Assembly (NCBI RefSeq): GCF_000449425.2
Contig: NZ_AVHW01000051.1
Location: forward strand, 1 to 52,012
Length of the DNA: 52,012 nt
Direction: 5' to 3'
From: Clostridioides difficile CD160
GTDB taxonomy: Bacteria > Bacillota > Clostridia > Peptostreptococcales > Peptostreptococcaceae
The notes under the pieces are model-generated. The model made no database searches. It had not been told where the DNA came from and saw only the letters and a list, made by a program, of their open reading frames with translations. Shown here piece after piece: positions 1 through 8,856 of this stretch (positions are counted from its first letter, which is position 1; each line of letters opens with the position of its first letter). The position numbers and the translations under genes are program-made.

Positions 1-572
1 AATAATCAGATAGGTTTAGATTTAGGAATTAAAGAATTTTGTATCTCAAGTTGTGGACAATTTATAGAAAATCCTAAGTATCTTCAGAAGTCGTTAAATA
101 AACTTGCTAAATTACAAAGAGAACTATCGAGAAAAACAATTGGTAGTTTAAATAGAAATAAGCAAGTTAAAAGTTGCAAGACTTCAAGAACATATAGCTA
201 ATCAAAGGAAGGATTTTCTACAAAAACTATCTACAAATTAATACGAGAGAATGATATTTTTGCATAGAAGATTTACAAGTAAAGAATATGACTAGAAATC
301 GTAAATTATCTCTTTCTATTTCTGATGTGTCATGGTCAGAATTTGTTCGTCAATTAGAATATAAAGCTAATTGGTATGGTAGACAAATTGTAAAAGTAGG
401 TAAATTCTTTGCAAGTTCACAAATATGCAATAAATGTGGATACAAAAACGAGGAAATGAAGAATTTAAGTATAAGAGAATGGATTTGTCCTTGTTGTAAT
501 GAAACTCACGATAGAGATATAAATGCAAGTATAAATATACTAAAAGAAGGATTAAGACTAATAACAGTTTAA
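1..572 (+). pseudogene. tnpB: TnpB (IS200/IS605-family RNA-guided nuclease), 3' part, frameshifted
   Basis: The window opens inside a TnpB/OrfB reading frame. The RuvC-I segment (GLDLGIKEF, catalytic Asp) is read from base 1. The frame breaks at about base 170, 233 and 258, each repaired by a one-base shift. After the last break the frame runs through IEDLQVKNM (RuvC-II Glu), a zinc ribbon with two CxxC pairs (CNKC, CPCC), and [11 protein letters not shown] (RuvC-III Asp), ending at 570-572. Three independent shifts in about 100 bp, with motifs intact on either side, show a decayed gene rather than one sequencing error. Intact family members are about 370-430 residues; the N-terminal part lies outside the window. 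The element may be a plain IS605 relative or the 3' end of an IStron; the sequence here cannot decide. Confidence 0.9.
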
Positions 573-698
573 AATAGATAACGTATGTAAGAACCGTAGG
601 AACTACGGGGATAGCCTGTGGAGAATTGGTAAGACATATTTTAGTATGCGAAATTCTATGAAACAGGAACCCTGTGACTTTAGTCATGGGAGGTTCAG
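573..698 (+). ncRNA. omegaRNA-like right end of the IS605/IStron element
   Basis: The sequence after the tnpB stop is strongly structured. CCGTAG/CTACGG closes a GAA loop near 589-606. GAATT/AATTC arms lie near 632-656, and CCTGT/ACAGG arms are near 615 and 664. A terminal hairpin spans 670-690 (CCC, then TGACT/AGTCA, then GGG). The right end finishes with GGTTCAG at about 698. In IS200/IS605 elements this region is both the transposition end and the scaffold of the omegaRNA that guides TnpB, with the flank just beyond it acting as guide. No frameshift-type decay is evident, unlike in tnpB. The exact boundary is uncertain by a few bases. Confidence 0.65.
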
Positions 699-857
699 GA
701 ATTTATTACAGCTCTCAATAGTGTACAAAGTTTAAATATGGAAAGATTGAATATATTAATTAAATACTCTAGTACATGTTCAAGTCTCCTTAAAGAGGGT
801 AATTACAGAGGATGTACAATTGTATATAAAAAGATGTTGGAAGAATTAAAAACATGA
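699..857 (+). pseudogene. 3' fragment (or 3' exon) of the gene interrupted by the element
   Basis: Immediately after the element's right end an open frame runs about 52 codons to TGA at 855-857, beginning EFITALNSVQSL and ending YKKMLEELKT. It has no start codon or ribosome site of its own at the boundary and is followed by a terminator hairpin, so it looks like the tail of a gene whose 5' part lies left of the window. It appears helical with several Cys and Leu. I do not recognise the family. If the element is a splicing IStron this could still be a functional 3' exon; if not, it is a broken gene. Confidence 0.6.
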
Positions 858-860
858 ATA

Positions 861-908
861 GTACATTTCTTGGTAACATAAATAATACATAGAAATGTAC
901 AATATTTT
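861..908 (+). terminator. Intrinsic terminator after the interrupted gene
   Basis: A perfect 10-bp stem, GTACATTTCT (861-870) with AGAAATGTAC (891-900), is followed by AATATTTTT. It lies 3 bases after the stop of the interrupted gene's tail. Confidence 0.7.
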
Positions 909-919
909 TCAAAATACAT

Positions 920-1017
920 AAACTAAAATATGGATAAGGCAATATAAATACTATAGATGTGTTTGAATTTAGAATATACTTGTTTTCAAATAGCTTAAAT
1001 CCATATTTTAGTAGTTT
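920..1017. repeat. Long imperfect inverted repeat (hairpin of about 98 nt)
   Basis: AAACT-AAAATATGGAT at 920-935 pairs with 999-1017, whose reverse complement is AAACT-ACT-AAAATATGGAT (one 3-nt bulge). An inner TTTGAA/TTCAAA pair lies between them. It sits between the end of the interrupted gene and the end of the minus-strand XRE gene, so it may be a terminator for the latter, a MITE-like remnant or a small RNA. No coding potential seen. Confidence 0.55.
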
Positions 1018-1072
1018 GCTACAAAAAAAGAAGGTTAATAGATGGTGTAAAATCGTATCAAATTATGTATGT

Positions 1073-1471
1073 TTAAACCGTTTTATCTTTATTAGTATTA
1101 GAGGAATGCTTTTTTAAGTCTTTATATTCAGATATCTTAAGTTCAAGTATTCCTTCTATTTTTATTTTATCACGCTCATTTAGTTGTCTGTATAGATTTA
1201 ATATCTTCATCTCATCATCAGTAACATGTAGGTAATCTTCCTTATTTTCTTTTACACTATTGTTGGAGTTTACTTTTTCTTTACCATATAGAAGCCAGTC
1301 GGTCGTAACATCAAAATAATCAGCTATTGACATTAGTATATCGCAATTAGGTTTTCTATCTCCAGTTTCATACTTACCTAAATTTTCAAACTTTAAAATA
1401 TTCATAAGTTTGCGCTGGGTAAGTTTTTTTGAATTTCTTAAATAAGCAATTCTTTTTCCTAAAGTATCCAC
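1073..1471 (-). CDS. XRE-family (phage repressor-type) transcriptional regulator
   Basis: About 132 residues. An N-terminal helix-turn-helix of the XRE/Cro-CI type (about residues 3-62: LGKRIAYLRNSKKLTQRKL, then DYFDVTTDWLLYGKEK) is followed by a charged linker and a short helical tail (residues 85-118). It most likely acts as a small dimeric repressor. GTG at 1471 is chosen because AAAGGAG lies about 8 bases upstream; a GTG three codons earlier overlaps the ribosome site. It stands alone. Two GTC-N5-GAC near-palindromes upstream (1502-1512, 1563-1573) are candidate operators. Its target is unknown; nearness to an element end suggests accessory DNA. Confidence 0.85.
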   Translation of the reverse strand: MDTLGKRIAYLRNSKKLTQRKLMNILKFENLGKYETGDRKPNCDILMSIADYFDVTTDWLLYGKEKVNSNNSVKENKEDYLHVTDDEMKILNLYRQLNERDKIKIEGILELKISEYKDLKKHSSNTNKDKTV

Positions 1472-1501
1472 AAAATACACTCCTTTCTTTTTATAATCAA
1501 G

Positions 1502-1573
1502 GTCAAAATGACATTTAAAATAAAGATATTAAAGTTCATATATGAAAAATTAACAAAATAAAGTCTAATTGAC
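1502..1573 (-). promoter_or_regulatory. Candidate operator pair for the XRE regulator
   Basis: GTCAAAATGAC (1502-1512, perfect inverted repeat of GTCA around AAA) and GTCTAATTGAC (1563-1573, GTC/GAC arms) lie 31 and 92 bp upstream of the XRE start. On the minus strand a TTGTTA / TTTAAT promoter with a 17-bp spacer can be drawn between them. The rest of the 1472-1893 gap holds no gene that I can support. Confidence 0.4.
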
Positions 1574-1893
1574 ATTTTACTTAAATTAATGTGCTCATAC
1601 TATGATTTTAACATATTATAGTTGAAAATATATGCTTTATTTTGATTTGTATATATATTTCTATAGGTGTAGTTAGGTATGAAAGATGAAAGAGTTGTGA
1701 ATAAAATTTATAAATATATTTTGATAAACTAAGTTCGTTTTTTAACTGATTATAAAAATGAAAAATATTAAAATAGAAATAGTATTATATTGTAGTTTAT
1801 ATTAATCAATTATAAAAAATTTAGGAATTTAACGTTTAAGACAAAACATTTAAGATATAAGATAAATTTACAATATAATACTATAACACTTTT

Positions 1894-4392
1894 TTATTTA
1901 GTTTTATTTTCTTTATAGAACAACAATATTATAAATGCAAGTAAATTTATACAGAATACTGTTATATACATCTGTTTAAATCCTGAATTTAGAGTAGATT
2001 GTAGTGTATTCTCTATTTTTGTTCTATTACTTTCTATAGAATTTATATAATCTAATTTTGATTTATCAAAAGCCTTTGGTATTTCAGTTTTTACTTCCTG
2101 TGTCTTTTCTAAAACTGACTGAAGTGATTTTTTTTGCTGCTCCATCGTATCAAGGCCTTTTTGCATGTCTTTCTTTTTATTTATAGAATCATTTAGTTTA
2201 CTTTGAAGTTCCTTTTTTTGAGTTTCCATTGTTTTAAGTTTTTTATTCAATTGTTTCTTTTGAGTTTTACTTTTTTGTAGCTTTGTATTTAATTCAGTTC
2301 TTGCTTTTTTTAATTTCTGTATTTGTGCATTTAAACTTTCCTTTTTTTCATTTAAATTTGGTTTATTCTCACCAGAATCATTATTTTTATTTTCTGTAGA
2401 ATCATTTTTATTATTGTCAGAATTAGAATCACTAGTATTATCTTGTTCTTGGTCATTTGAGTTATTTTCATTATTAGTAGGAGTGTTTCCTTGTGGTATA
2501 GTAGGTATTTTATTATACGCGATTGTCAATTCATTTATAGCTTTATCTTGCTTTACAAGACCTTGCTCCATTCCTTTTATACCTTTGTTGACACCATCAA
2601 TACCTTTTTTTATACCATCTATTCCTTGATTAATACCAGCTCTAGCCTTTGTCATATTGTCAATACCAGTTTGGATTCCTTTAATACCACTATTTAGATT
2701 ATTTTCACCTTCCTCAATACCACTTATTCCACTTTGTGTTCCATCTATTCCTTTTTGAACATTTGACTGTATTTTAGTAATTACAGATGGAACTTTTTCA
2801 TCAAACATTGTTGTTGATATTTCCTTTGTGATATTGGTAATGTTAGTTGTATCTGCTGTCTGAACCTTATCCAATAAGTATTTTGGGAGTTTGCCACCTG
2901 TCATATCCATGTTGATATTTGATGTATCATTCATATTTGGGATAGAGACATCTTTTAAATTCTTTGCCATTTCAGGGTCTGACTTTAAATCATCTATCAT
3001 ATTCTCAAGTTCTTCAAGTTGAACTATTTTAGGTGTTGATGGCTTCCCAACTAAGTCCATAATATTATCTTGTACAGATAGTCCTGCATGTGCTATAAAT
3101 CCAATCATTATAGCTGGAGAAATTGAAGTTCCAATTGAGCGTATCAAAGATAATGTTGCAAGTGCTGAATTAGATTCTTCTAATCTTGTATTTGATAACA
3201 TCATATAGTTTAGAGGAGTTCCCATAGTAAATCCCATTCCTAATCCCATAAACATTAGGCTTATACATACACTAAAGACTGTATTTGTTTTTAGTGCAAT
3301 CAATACTAGATAAAGAGACCCTATCATGGATACAGAAAATCCTAATAATAGTATTTTTTTTGCACCAAACTTATCAATAAGTCTCCCACTTAAAGGAGCA
3401 GCAACACCTGCAAATAATCCTAATATAGCGACAAAATATCCACCAGAACCAGCATTTATTTTTAATGCATTTTCAGCATATTGTGGAACAAATACCATAC
3501 CCATCATTCCAATACCAACAGTCAAAGATAATATAAGAACTATTAGTATTCGTGGGTTTAAAAAATATTCAAAGTTTAAAATAGGGTCTTTAGCTTTATT
3601 TTCAATAAATATAAAAATAGGTATAAGTATAATAAATGCCAATAAGTAAGGGTAAACTGATATATCTTGTATAGAGTTTGTAAAGTTAAAAAAGTCTATA
3701 TTCATAAGACCATACAATAACGATACAATTATACATATCAACATTAATGTACCTAGTTTATCTATTTTTTCTGTAGATGCAGACTTATTATTTTTAATGC
3801 ACATAATTCCACCAATAAGTATGATTAAACAAATCGGAAGGTTTACAAAAAATAGCCACTTCCAATTTTGAGTTCCAAATATACTTAGAATTGTGCTACC
3901 AATACTTGAACCTAAAATATTGGCAATACCATACGTTGCTCCAACTAAACCTAAAGCCATACCTCTTTTATTCTCTGGGAAGGTAGTTCCAAACTCTGCT
4001 GTAGCAATAGGCATAATTCCACCACCACCAATTGCCTGAATAACACGACCAATTAGTAAAATATTGAAATTGGAAAATAGTGATGATAATCCACATATTA
4101 ATGAACCACTACCAAATAGAAATATGCTAACTAGATACACATATTTTCTTCCTATTTTATCTGCTAACTTTCCAGAAATAGGAATTACAGATGCATATGT
4201 TAATGTATATATGGTAATCATCCAAATTCCTGTCTTTTCATTTACTCCAAGACTATTCTGTATAATAGTTCTTGCAGGGGACACTATTCCTGTATCAATA
4301 GCTCCCATAAATATACCTAAAAGATAAAGTGTAAGTACTAAAAATATTTTTGGATTACTATCCTTGTTCTGAATACTAGTATTAGAATTCAA
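1894..4392 (-). CDS. MFS (DHA2/EmrB-like) multidrug efflux transporter with a large coiled-coil insert
   Basis: Proton-driven drug/H+ antiporter of the 14-TM MFS class, in the cytoplasmic membrane. Membrane helices occupy about residues 18-440, with the MFS loop motif GKLADKIGRKYVY (78-90) and an antiporter-type motif near 150-170. Residues 450-805 form a huge polar region: GI-rich repeats at 550-615, an Asn/Asp/Ser-rich linker at 640-690 and a Lys-rich coiled coil at 690-770. A single final helix (812-830) follows. Family members are usually 450-520 residues; this one is about 832. TTG at 4392 is preferred because AAGGTGG sits 8 bases upstream. It is the second gene of a TetR-MFS operon (13-bp gap). 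Insert function unknown. Confidence 0.85.
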   Translation of the reverse strand: MNSNTSIQNKDSNPKIFLVLTLYLLGIFMGAIDTGIVSPARTIIQNSLGVNEKTGIWMITIYTLTYASVIPISGKLADKIGRKYVYLVSIFLFGSGSLICGLSSLFSNFNILLIGRVIQAIGGGGIMPIATAEFGTTFPENKRGMALGLVGATYGIANILGSSIGSTILSIFGTQNWKWLFFVNLPICLIILIGGIMCIKNNKSASTEKIDKLGTLMLICIIVSLLYGLMNIDFFNFTNSIQDISVYPYLLAFIILIPIFIFIENKAKDPILNFEYFLNPRILIVLILSLTVGIGMMGMVFVPQYAENALKINAGSGGYFVAILGLFAGVAAPLSGRLIDKFGAKKILLLGFSVSMIGSLYLVLIALKTNTVFSVCISLMFMGLGMGFTMGTPLNYMMLSNTRLEESNSALATLSLIRSIGTSISPAIMIGFIAHAGLSVQDNIMDLVGKPSTPKIVQLEELENMIDDLKSDPEMAKNLKDVSIPNMNDTSNINMDMTGGKLPKYLLDKVQTADTTNITNITKEISTTMFDEKVPSVITKIQSNVQKGIDGTQSGISGIEEGENNLNSGIKGIQTGIDNMTKARAGINQGIDGIKKGIDGVNKGIKGMEQGLVKQDKAINELTIAYNKIPTIPQGNTPTNNENNSNDQEQDNTSDSNSDNNKNDSTENKNNDSGENKPNLNEKKESLNAQIQKLKKARTELNTKLQKSKTQKKQLNKKLKTMETQKKELQSKLNDSINKKKDMQKGLDTMEQQKKSLQSVLEKTQEVKTEIPKAFDKSKLDYINSIESNRTKIENTLQSTLNSGFKQMYITVFCINLLAFIILLFYKENKTK

Positions 4393-4405
4393 GGCAAACA
4401 CCACC

Positions 4406-4948
4406 TTAATGTATTAATTTTTCAATATAGGGTTTTAAATCTTTAAATTCTATATGAGTGTATGTTGAGTATGAAAAAAACATTTTAATAATGATATTGC
4501 ATACTAACTTATCATTATTAAAAAACTTTTCTTTTTCTAAAGCCTCATATACTTTATTTGAAAGCTGCTCATGAAAATCATCTTTATGCTTTTTCATTTC
4601 AAAAAACCTTTTAGTCTCAAAAGTGTTTAGAAAATCATTGTATTGAATATTATGAACCTTGTTTATAAAATTTCTTATTTCTGTAAAAATAATGTCTAGC
4701 TTTTTAATGTAATCTTCAGTATTTTTATTAGAGTATTCAATTCGCCTTAGTAGTAAATCCCATTCCGATTTTGTTATGTATTCTATTATTTCTTGTTTTG
4801 AATCAAAGTAATTATATACTGTGCCTGCACTTATACCACATCTTTGAGCTATTTTCCTTATGCTAATATTTGAGTAGTCTTCTTCTAGAATCATGTCTCG
4901 AGCTACTTTTAGTATATCTTCTTTTACATTTTCTAAAATCTTTGGCAT
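4406..4948 (-). CDS. TetR/AcrR-family transcriptional regulator
   Basis: 180 residues. The N-terminal TetR DNA-binding domain is clear: ISIRKIAQRCGISAGTVYNYF at about 28-48 is the recognition helix-turn-helix. The rest is a helical ligand/dimer domain with no family signature I can name. It is the first gene of the operon with the MFS pump, so it probably represses its own operon and is released by a pump substrate. A ribosome site (GAGGTGG) precedes the ATG. A perfect 13-bp palindrome overlaps the operon's -10 box. Confidence 0.92.
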   Translation of the reverse strand: MPKILENVKEDILKVARDMILEEDYSNISIRKIAQRCGISAGTVYNYFDSKQEIIEYITKSEWDLLLRRIEYSNKNTEDYIKKLDIIFTEIRNFINKVHNIQYNDFLNTFETKRFFEMKKHKDDFHEQLSNKVYEALEKEKFFNNDKLVCNIIIKMFFSYSTYTHIEFKDLKPYIEKLIH

Positions 4949-4984
4949 ATTACCACCTCGTTTATTAAAATTATTATGAACACT

Positions 4985-5017
4985 GTTTATTATAAACCTT
5001 TAAAATTTATTAATCAA
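4985..5017 (-). promoter_or_regulatory. Promoter and TetR operator of the efflux operon
   Basis: On the minus strand, TTGATT (5012-5017) and TATAAT (4989-4994) are separated by exactly 17 bp. The -10 box lies inside the perfect palindrome GTTTATTATAAAC (4985-4997), 37 bp before the TetR start. That placement is classic for autorepression by a TetR protein. Confidence 0.65.
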
Positions 5018-5083
5018 TATGCAAGCTATAATGTATAATATTATTATATAGATATGATATAAAATAAGTGTCTTATTAGAAGT

Positions 5084-5152
5084 ATCTAATCTATTAAATT
5101 TGTACTTAAGTATGGTTATTTACTTAAATATGTAATATTAGATTTTTCTTTT
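5084..5152 (+). promoter_or_regulatory. Possible leader terminator/attenuator before glpK
   Basis: ATCTAAT (5084-5090) pairs with ATTAGAT (5137-5143), followed by TTTTCTTTTT, 40 nt before glpK. Imperfect ACTTAA repeats lie in the loop. B. subtilis glpFK is controlled by GlpP antitermination at a leader terminator, which makes this placement suggestive, but the stem is short and AT-rich. Confidence 0.3.
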
Positions 5153-5163
5153 TAATAAATTAA

Positions 5164-6708
<1,545 letters not shown>

Positions 6709-6740
6709 AAATTAGCCAGAAACTAAATTTATTTGAACTT

Positions 6741-6779
6741 AAAAAGAGCTTTATGTAAAAATATGAAGCTCTTTTTTTA
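6741..6779. terminator. Bidirectional intrinsic terminator between glpK and the GntR gene
   Basis: AAAAAGAGCTT (6741-6751) pairs with AAGCTCTTTTT (6766-6776) and ends in a T-run. It lies between two convergent genes and can serve both. Confidence 0.85.
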
Positions 6780-6822
6780 TTGTTTACTTGCAGTTTTATA
6801 CAATTATACTAAATTATATAAT

Positions 6823-7452
6823 TTATTTTTCACTTTCATATAAGAACATTGGTATAGAGTTGTAAATATGTTTGTCTCCAACGACTAAGAGAATATCTCC
6901 ATCTAAAAACTCGATATACGGGCCAGGAGATATTATAAGTTCCTCACCTCTTTTAATTGCAACTATTGTAGCACCTGTATTTTGCCAAAATTTAGTTTGT
7001 GCAGCTGTTTGTCCAACATATTTACATTTAGAATTTATTGTGAACTGAACGGGCACTAAAGGATTTATTATTTCAAGTCTATTAGAATAATCTAAAATTT
7101 TATTTATAGTATCTAAAATTTCATTCTCTAAATTAGATTTAGTATCTATTAAATTATAAAGTGTTGATTTATATGATGATATGTTTGTAATATCCCTGTA
7201 TTTTTTTATAAAAGAAGAAGCTTTGTCTGGAGATAGTACAATAACACCCTTACCCTTTATACTTTTAACAACACCAATGTCCTCTAAAATTTTAACAGCT
7301 CTTCTTATAGTTTCTGGAGATACATTGTATTTACCAGCCAAAACAGAACGTCCAAATAATACTGAATCCTCTTGTATTTCACCTGTATATATTTTATTTG
7401 CAATATCCAACGCTATTTTTTGGTATATTGGCATCGTATAATTTTTATCCAT
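6823..7452 (-). CDS. GntR-type regulator with C-terminal RCK_C (TrkA_C) domain, BusR-like
   Basis: 209 residues. Residues 5-72 form a GntR winged helix (YQKIALDIANKIYTGEI, SPETIRRAVKILEDIGVV). A helical linker spans about 75-120. Residues 125-205 are an RCK_C domain (QTAAQTKFWQNTGATIVAI, then FLDGDILLVVG). This architecture and length match BusR of lactic acid bacteria and streptococci, which binds cyclic di-AMP through RCK_C and represses osmolyte uptake. By analogy this is a c-di-AMP- or ion-responsive repressor, but no osmolyte transporter is adjacent; the divergent neighbour is the 5-oxoproline operon. GGGGGA precedes the ATG. Confidence 0.85.
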   Translation of the reverse strand: MDKNYTMPIYQKIALDIANKIYTGEIQEDSVLFGRSVLAGKYNVSPETIRRAVKILEDIGVVKSIKGKGVIVLSPDKASSFIKKYRDITNISSYKSTLYNLIDTKSNLENEILDTINKILDYSNRLEIINPLVPVQFTINSKCKYVGQTAAQTKFWQNTGATIVAIKRGEELIISPGPYIEFLDGDILLVVGDKHIYNSIPMFLYESEK

Positions 7453-7499
7453 TGTTTTTCCCCCAATACAAAATTTATGTTAAAAAATATATAATCTTA

Positions 7500-7555
7500 A
7501 CAATACTATTGTATAATTTATAGGTTTGTATGTCTACAATATGTACAAATATTGT
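7500..7555 (-). promoter_or_regulatory. Two inverted repeats upstream of the GntR/RCK_C gene (candidate bipartite operator)
   Basis: ACAATACTATTGT (7500-7512) is a perfect 13-bp palindrome. ACAATAT (7536-7542) and ATATTGT (7549-7555) form a second dyad with the same half-site. Their centres are about 40 bp apart and both precede the gene's start. BusR proteins are known to need two spaced sites, so this pair is a credible autoregulatory operator. Confidence 0.5.
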
Positions 7556-8036
7556 CCATGTTTTAAAATAATATTTTAACATGCATTTAGTATACATGAT
7601 TTTATTATACTTAAAACTATGTAAAGACTTACTTATAAAAATATAAAGATATTTTATTTACAAAAAACGATAATTATATAAATGAAATAAACAAATGAAT
7701 GAAGAAAAATACTTCTGTCTTGCATATAAAGTGATTAAAATTGAGAAATACTTTAAAAATGAAAGCTAAAGTCCTTGTTTTAAGTAAAAATGATTAATTA
7801 TTAACTAAAAAATGGTAAAAACATTTTTTGAAAAAGAAATACAAATGAATGTGATATTAAAATAATTGCAAAAATATCCCTCAAATGGTAAAATTATATT
7901 ATGAAATGCAACGAAATAGTTGCAAAAATAAAATTGAATAAAAGTAATAAAATATTTCATGCAATATATAAAATAAACAAAATTTAAAAATTAAAACTAC
8001 TTATTCTATCAAAATGTTAGTGAGGGGGGTCATAAA
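7556..8036. other. Non-coding gap upstream of the 5-oxoproline operon
   Basis: About 480 bp of very AT-rich DNA with no supportable gene. It contains an 11-bp direct repeat TTGCAAAAATA (7866-7876, 7920-7930) and the dyad TGCAAC-N6-GTTGCA (7907-7924). No convincing promoter core or known riboswitch fold was recognised. Confidence 0.5.
7907..7924. promoter_or_regulatory. Hyphenated palindrome, candidate operator for the pxp operon
   Basis: TGCAAC and GTTGCA are perfect inverted half-sites separated by GAAATA, about 113 bp upstream of pxpA. The regulator is unknown. Confidence 0.35.
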
Positions 8037-8828
8037 TTGTATAAAGTAGATTTAAATAGTGATTTAGGGGAAAGTTTTGGAGCATATAAGGTTGGTTTAG
8101 ATGAAGAAGTTTTAAAATATATTTCATCAGCTAATATAGCTTGTGGGTTTCATGCAGGTGACCCTAATCATATGAATAAAACAGTAAAGTTAGCTAAAGA
8201 AAATGGAGTAAAAATAGGAGCACACCCAGGTTTTCTAGATTTAATGGGATTTGGAAGACGTGAGATGAAAATAACAAAGCAAGAAGCTAAAGATTATACA
8301 AAATACCAATTAGGAGCTTTAATGGCTTTTACAAGCTCAAATGGATGTAACATACAACACGTAAAACCACATGGAGCTTTATACAATATGGCAGCTAAAG
8401 ATAAAGATTTAGCTATGGGTATTTGTGAGGCTATATATGAAGTAAACAAAGATATCATACTTTTAGGGTTATATAATAGTGAAATGATAAATTCTGCTAA
8501 AGAGATTGGACTTAAGTATGCAAATGAAGTATTTGCAGATAGAGCTTATGATAATAATGGATTTTTAGTTCCAAGAAGTGTAGAAGGAGCAGTTATACAT
8601 GATACAAAATGTGCAATAGATAGAGTTGTTAAGATGGTAAAAGAAGGAACTGTAGAGACTTTAACAGGTGAAGTTATACATATCAAAGCAGATTCTATAT
8701 GTGTACATGGGGATAATCCAAAGGCGATAGAGTTTGTTAAAGAGATAAGAAAACGCTTTGAATTAGAAAATATAGAAGTTTGTCCATTAGAAGATATGGA
8801 AGCTTGTTCATCAGAGAACATAGTATAA
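8037..8828 (+). CDS. pxpA: 5-oxoprolinase subunit A (LamB/YcsF family)
   Basis: Subunit A of the ATP-dependent 5-oxoprolinase PxpABC, which opens pyroglutamate to glutamate in the cytoplasm. The 263-residue protein carries the family signatures [11 protein letters not shown] (near the N-terminus), [18 protein letters not shown] and [10 protein letters not shown]. The start is TTG at 8037, 7 bases after a very strong AGGGGGG site. It leads a four-gene operon in the order pxpA, NRAMP-like transporter, pxpB, pxpC, the same order as ycsF-ycsG-kipI-kipA of B. subtilis apart from ycsI. That order supports the assignment. Confidence 0.94.
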   Translation: MYKVDLNSDLGESFGAYKVGLDEEVLKYISSANIACGFHAGDPNHMNKTVKLAKENGVKIGAHPGFLDLMGFGRREMKITKQEAKDYTKYQLGALMAFTSSNGCNIQHVKPHGALYNMAAKDKDLAMGICEAIYEVNKDIILLGLYNSEMINSAKEIGLKYANEVFADRAYDNNGFLVPRSVEGAVIHDTKCAIDRVVKMVKEGTVETLTGEVIHIKADSICVHGDNPKAIEFVKEIRKRFELENIEVCPLEDMEACSSENIV

Positions 8829-8856
8829 GACTGATAATATGAGGGGGAGATAAAAT

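Noticed and set aside
367..687. A 106-codon minus-strand frame over tnpB and its right end
   Set aside because: It is the antisense shadow of tnpB and the omegaRNA; low-complexity Leu/Tyr product and no ribosome site.
3326..4327. Plus-strand frames opposite the MFS gene
   Set aside because: Antisense shadows of a long, clearly coding minus-strand gene.
7695..7769. A 24-codon open frame starting ATG-AAT-GAA in the gap before pxpA
   Set aside because: No ribosome-binding site, composition no different from the surrounding AT-rich DNA, and no recognisable product.
7800..7930. Possible sigma-54 promoter before pxpA (TGGTA with a downstream TTG)
   Set aside because: The GG to GC spacing and the TTGC half do not fit the consensus.
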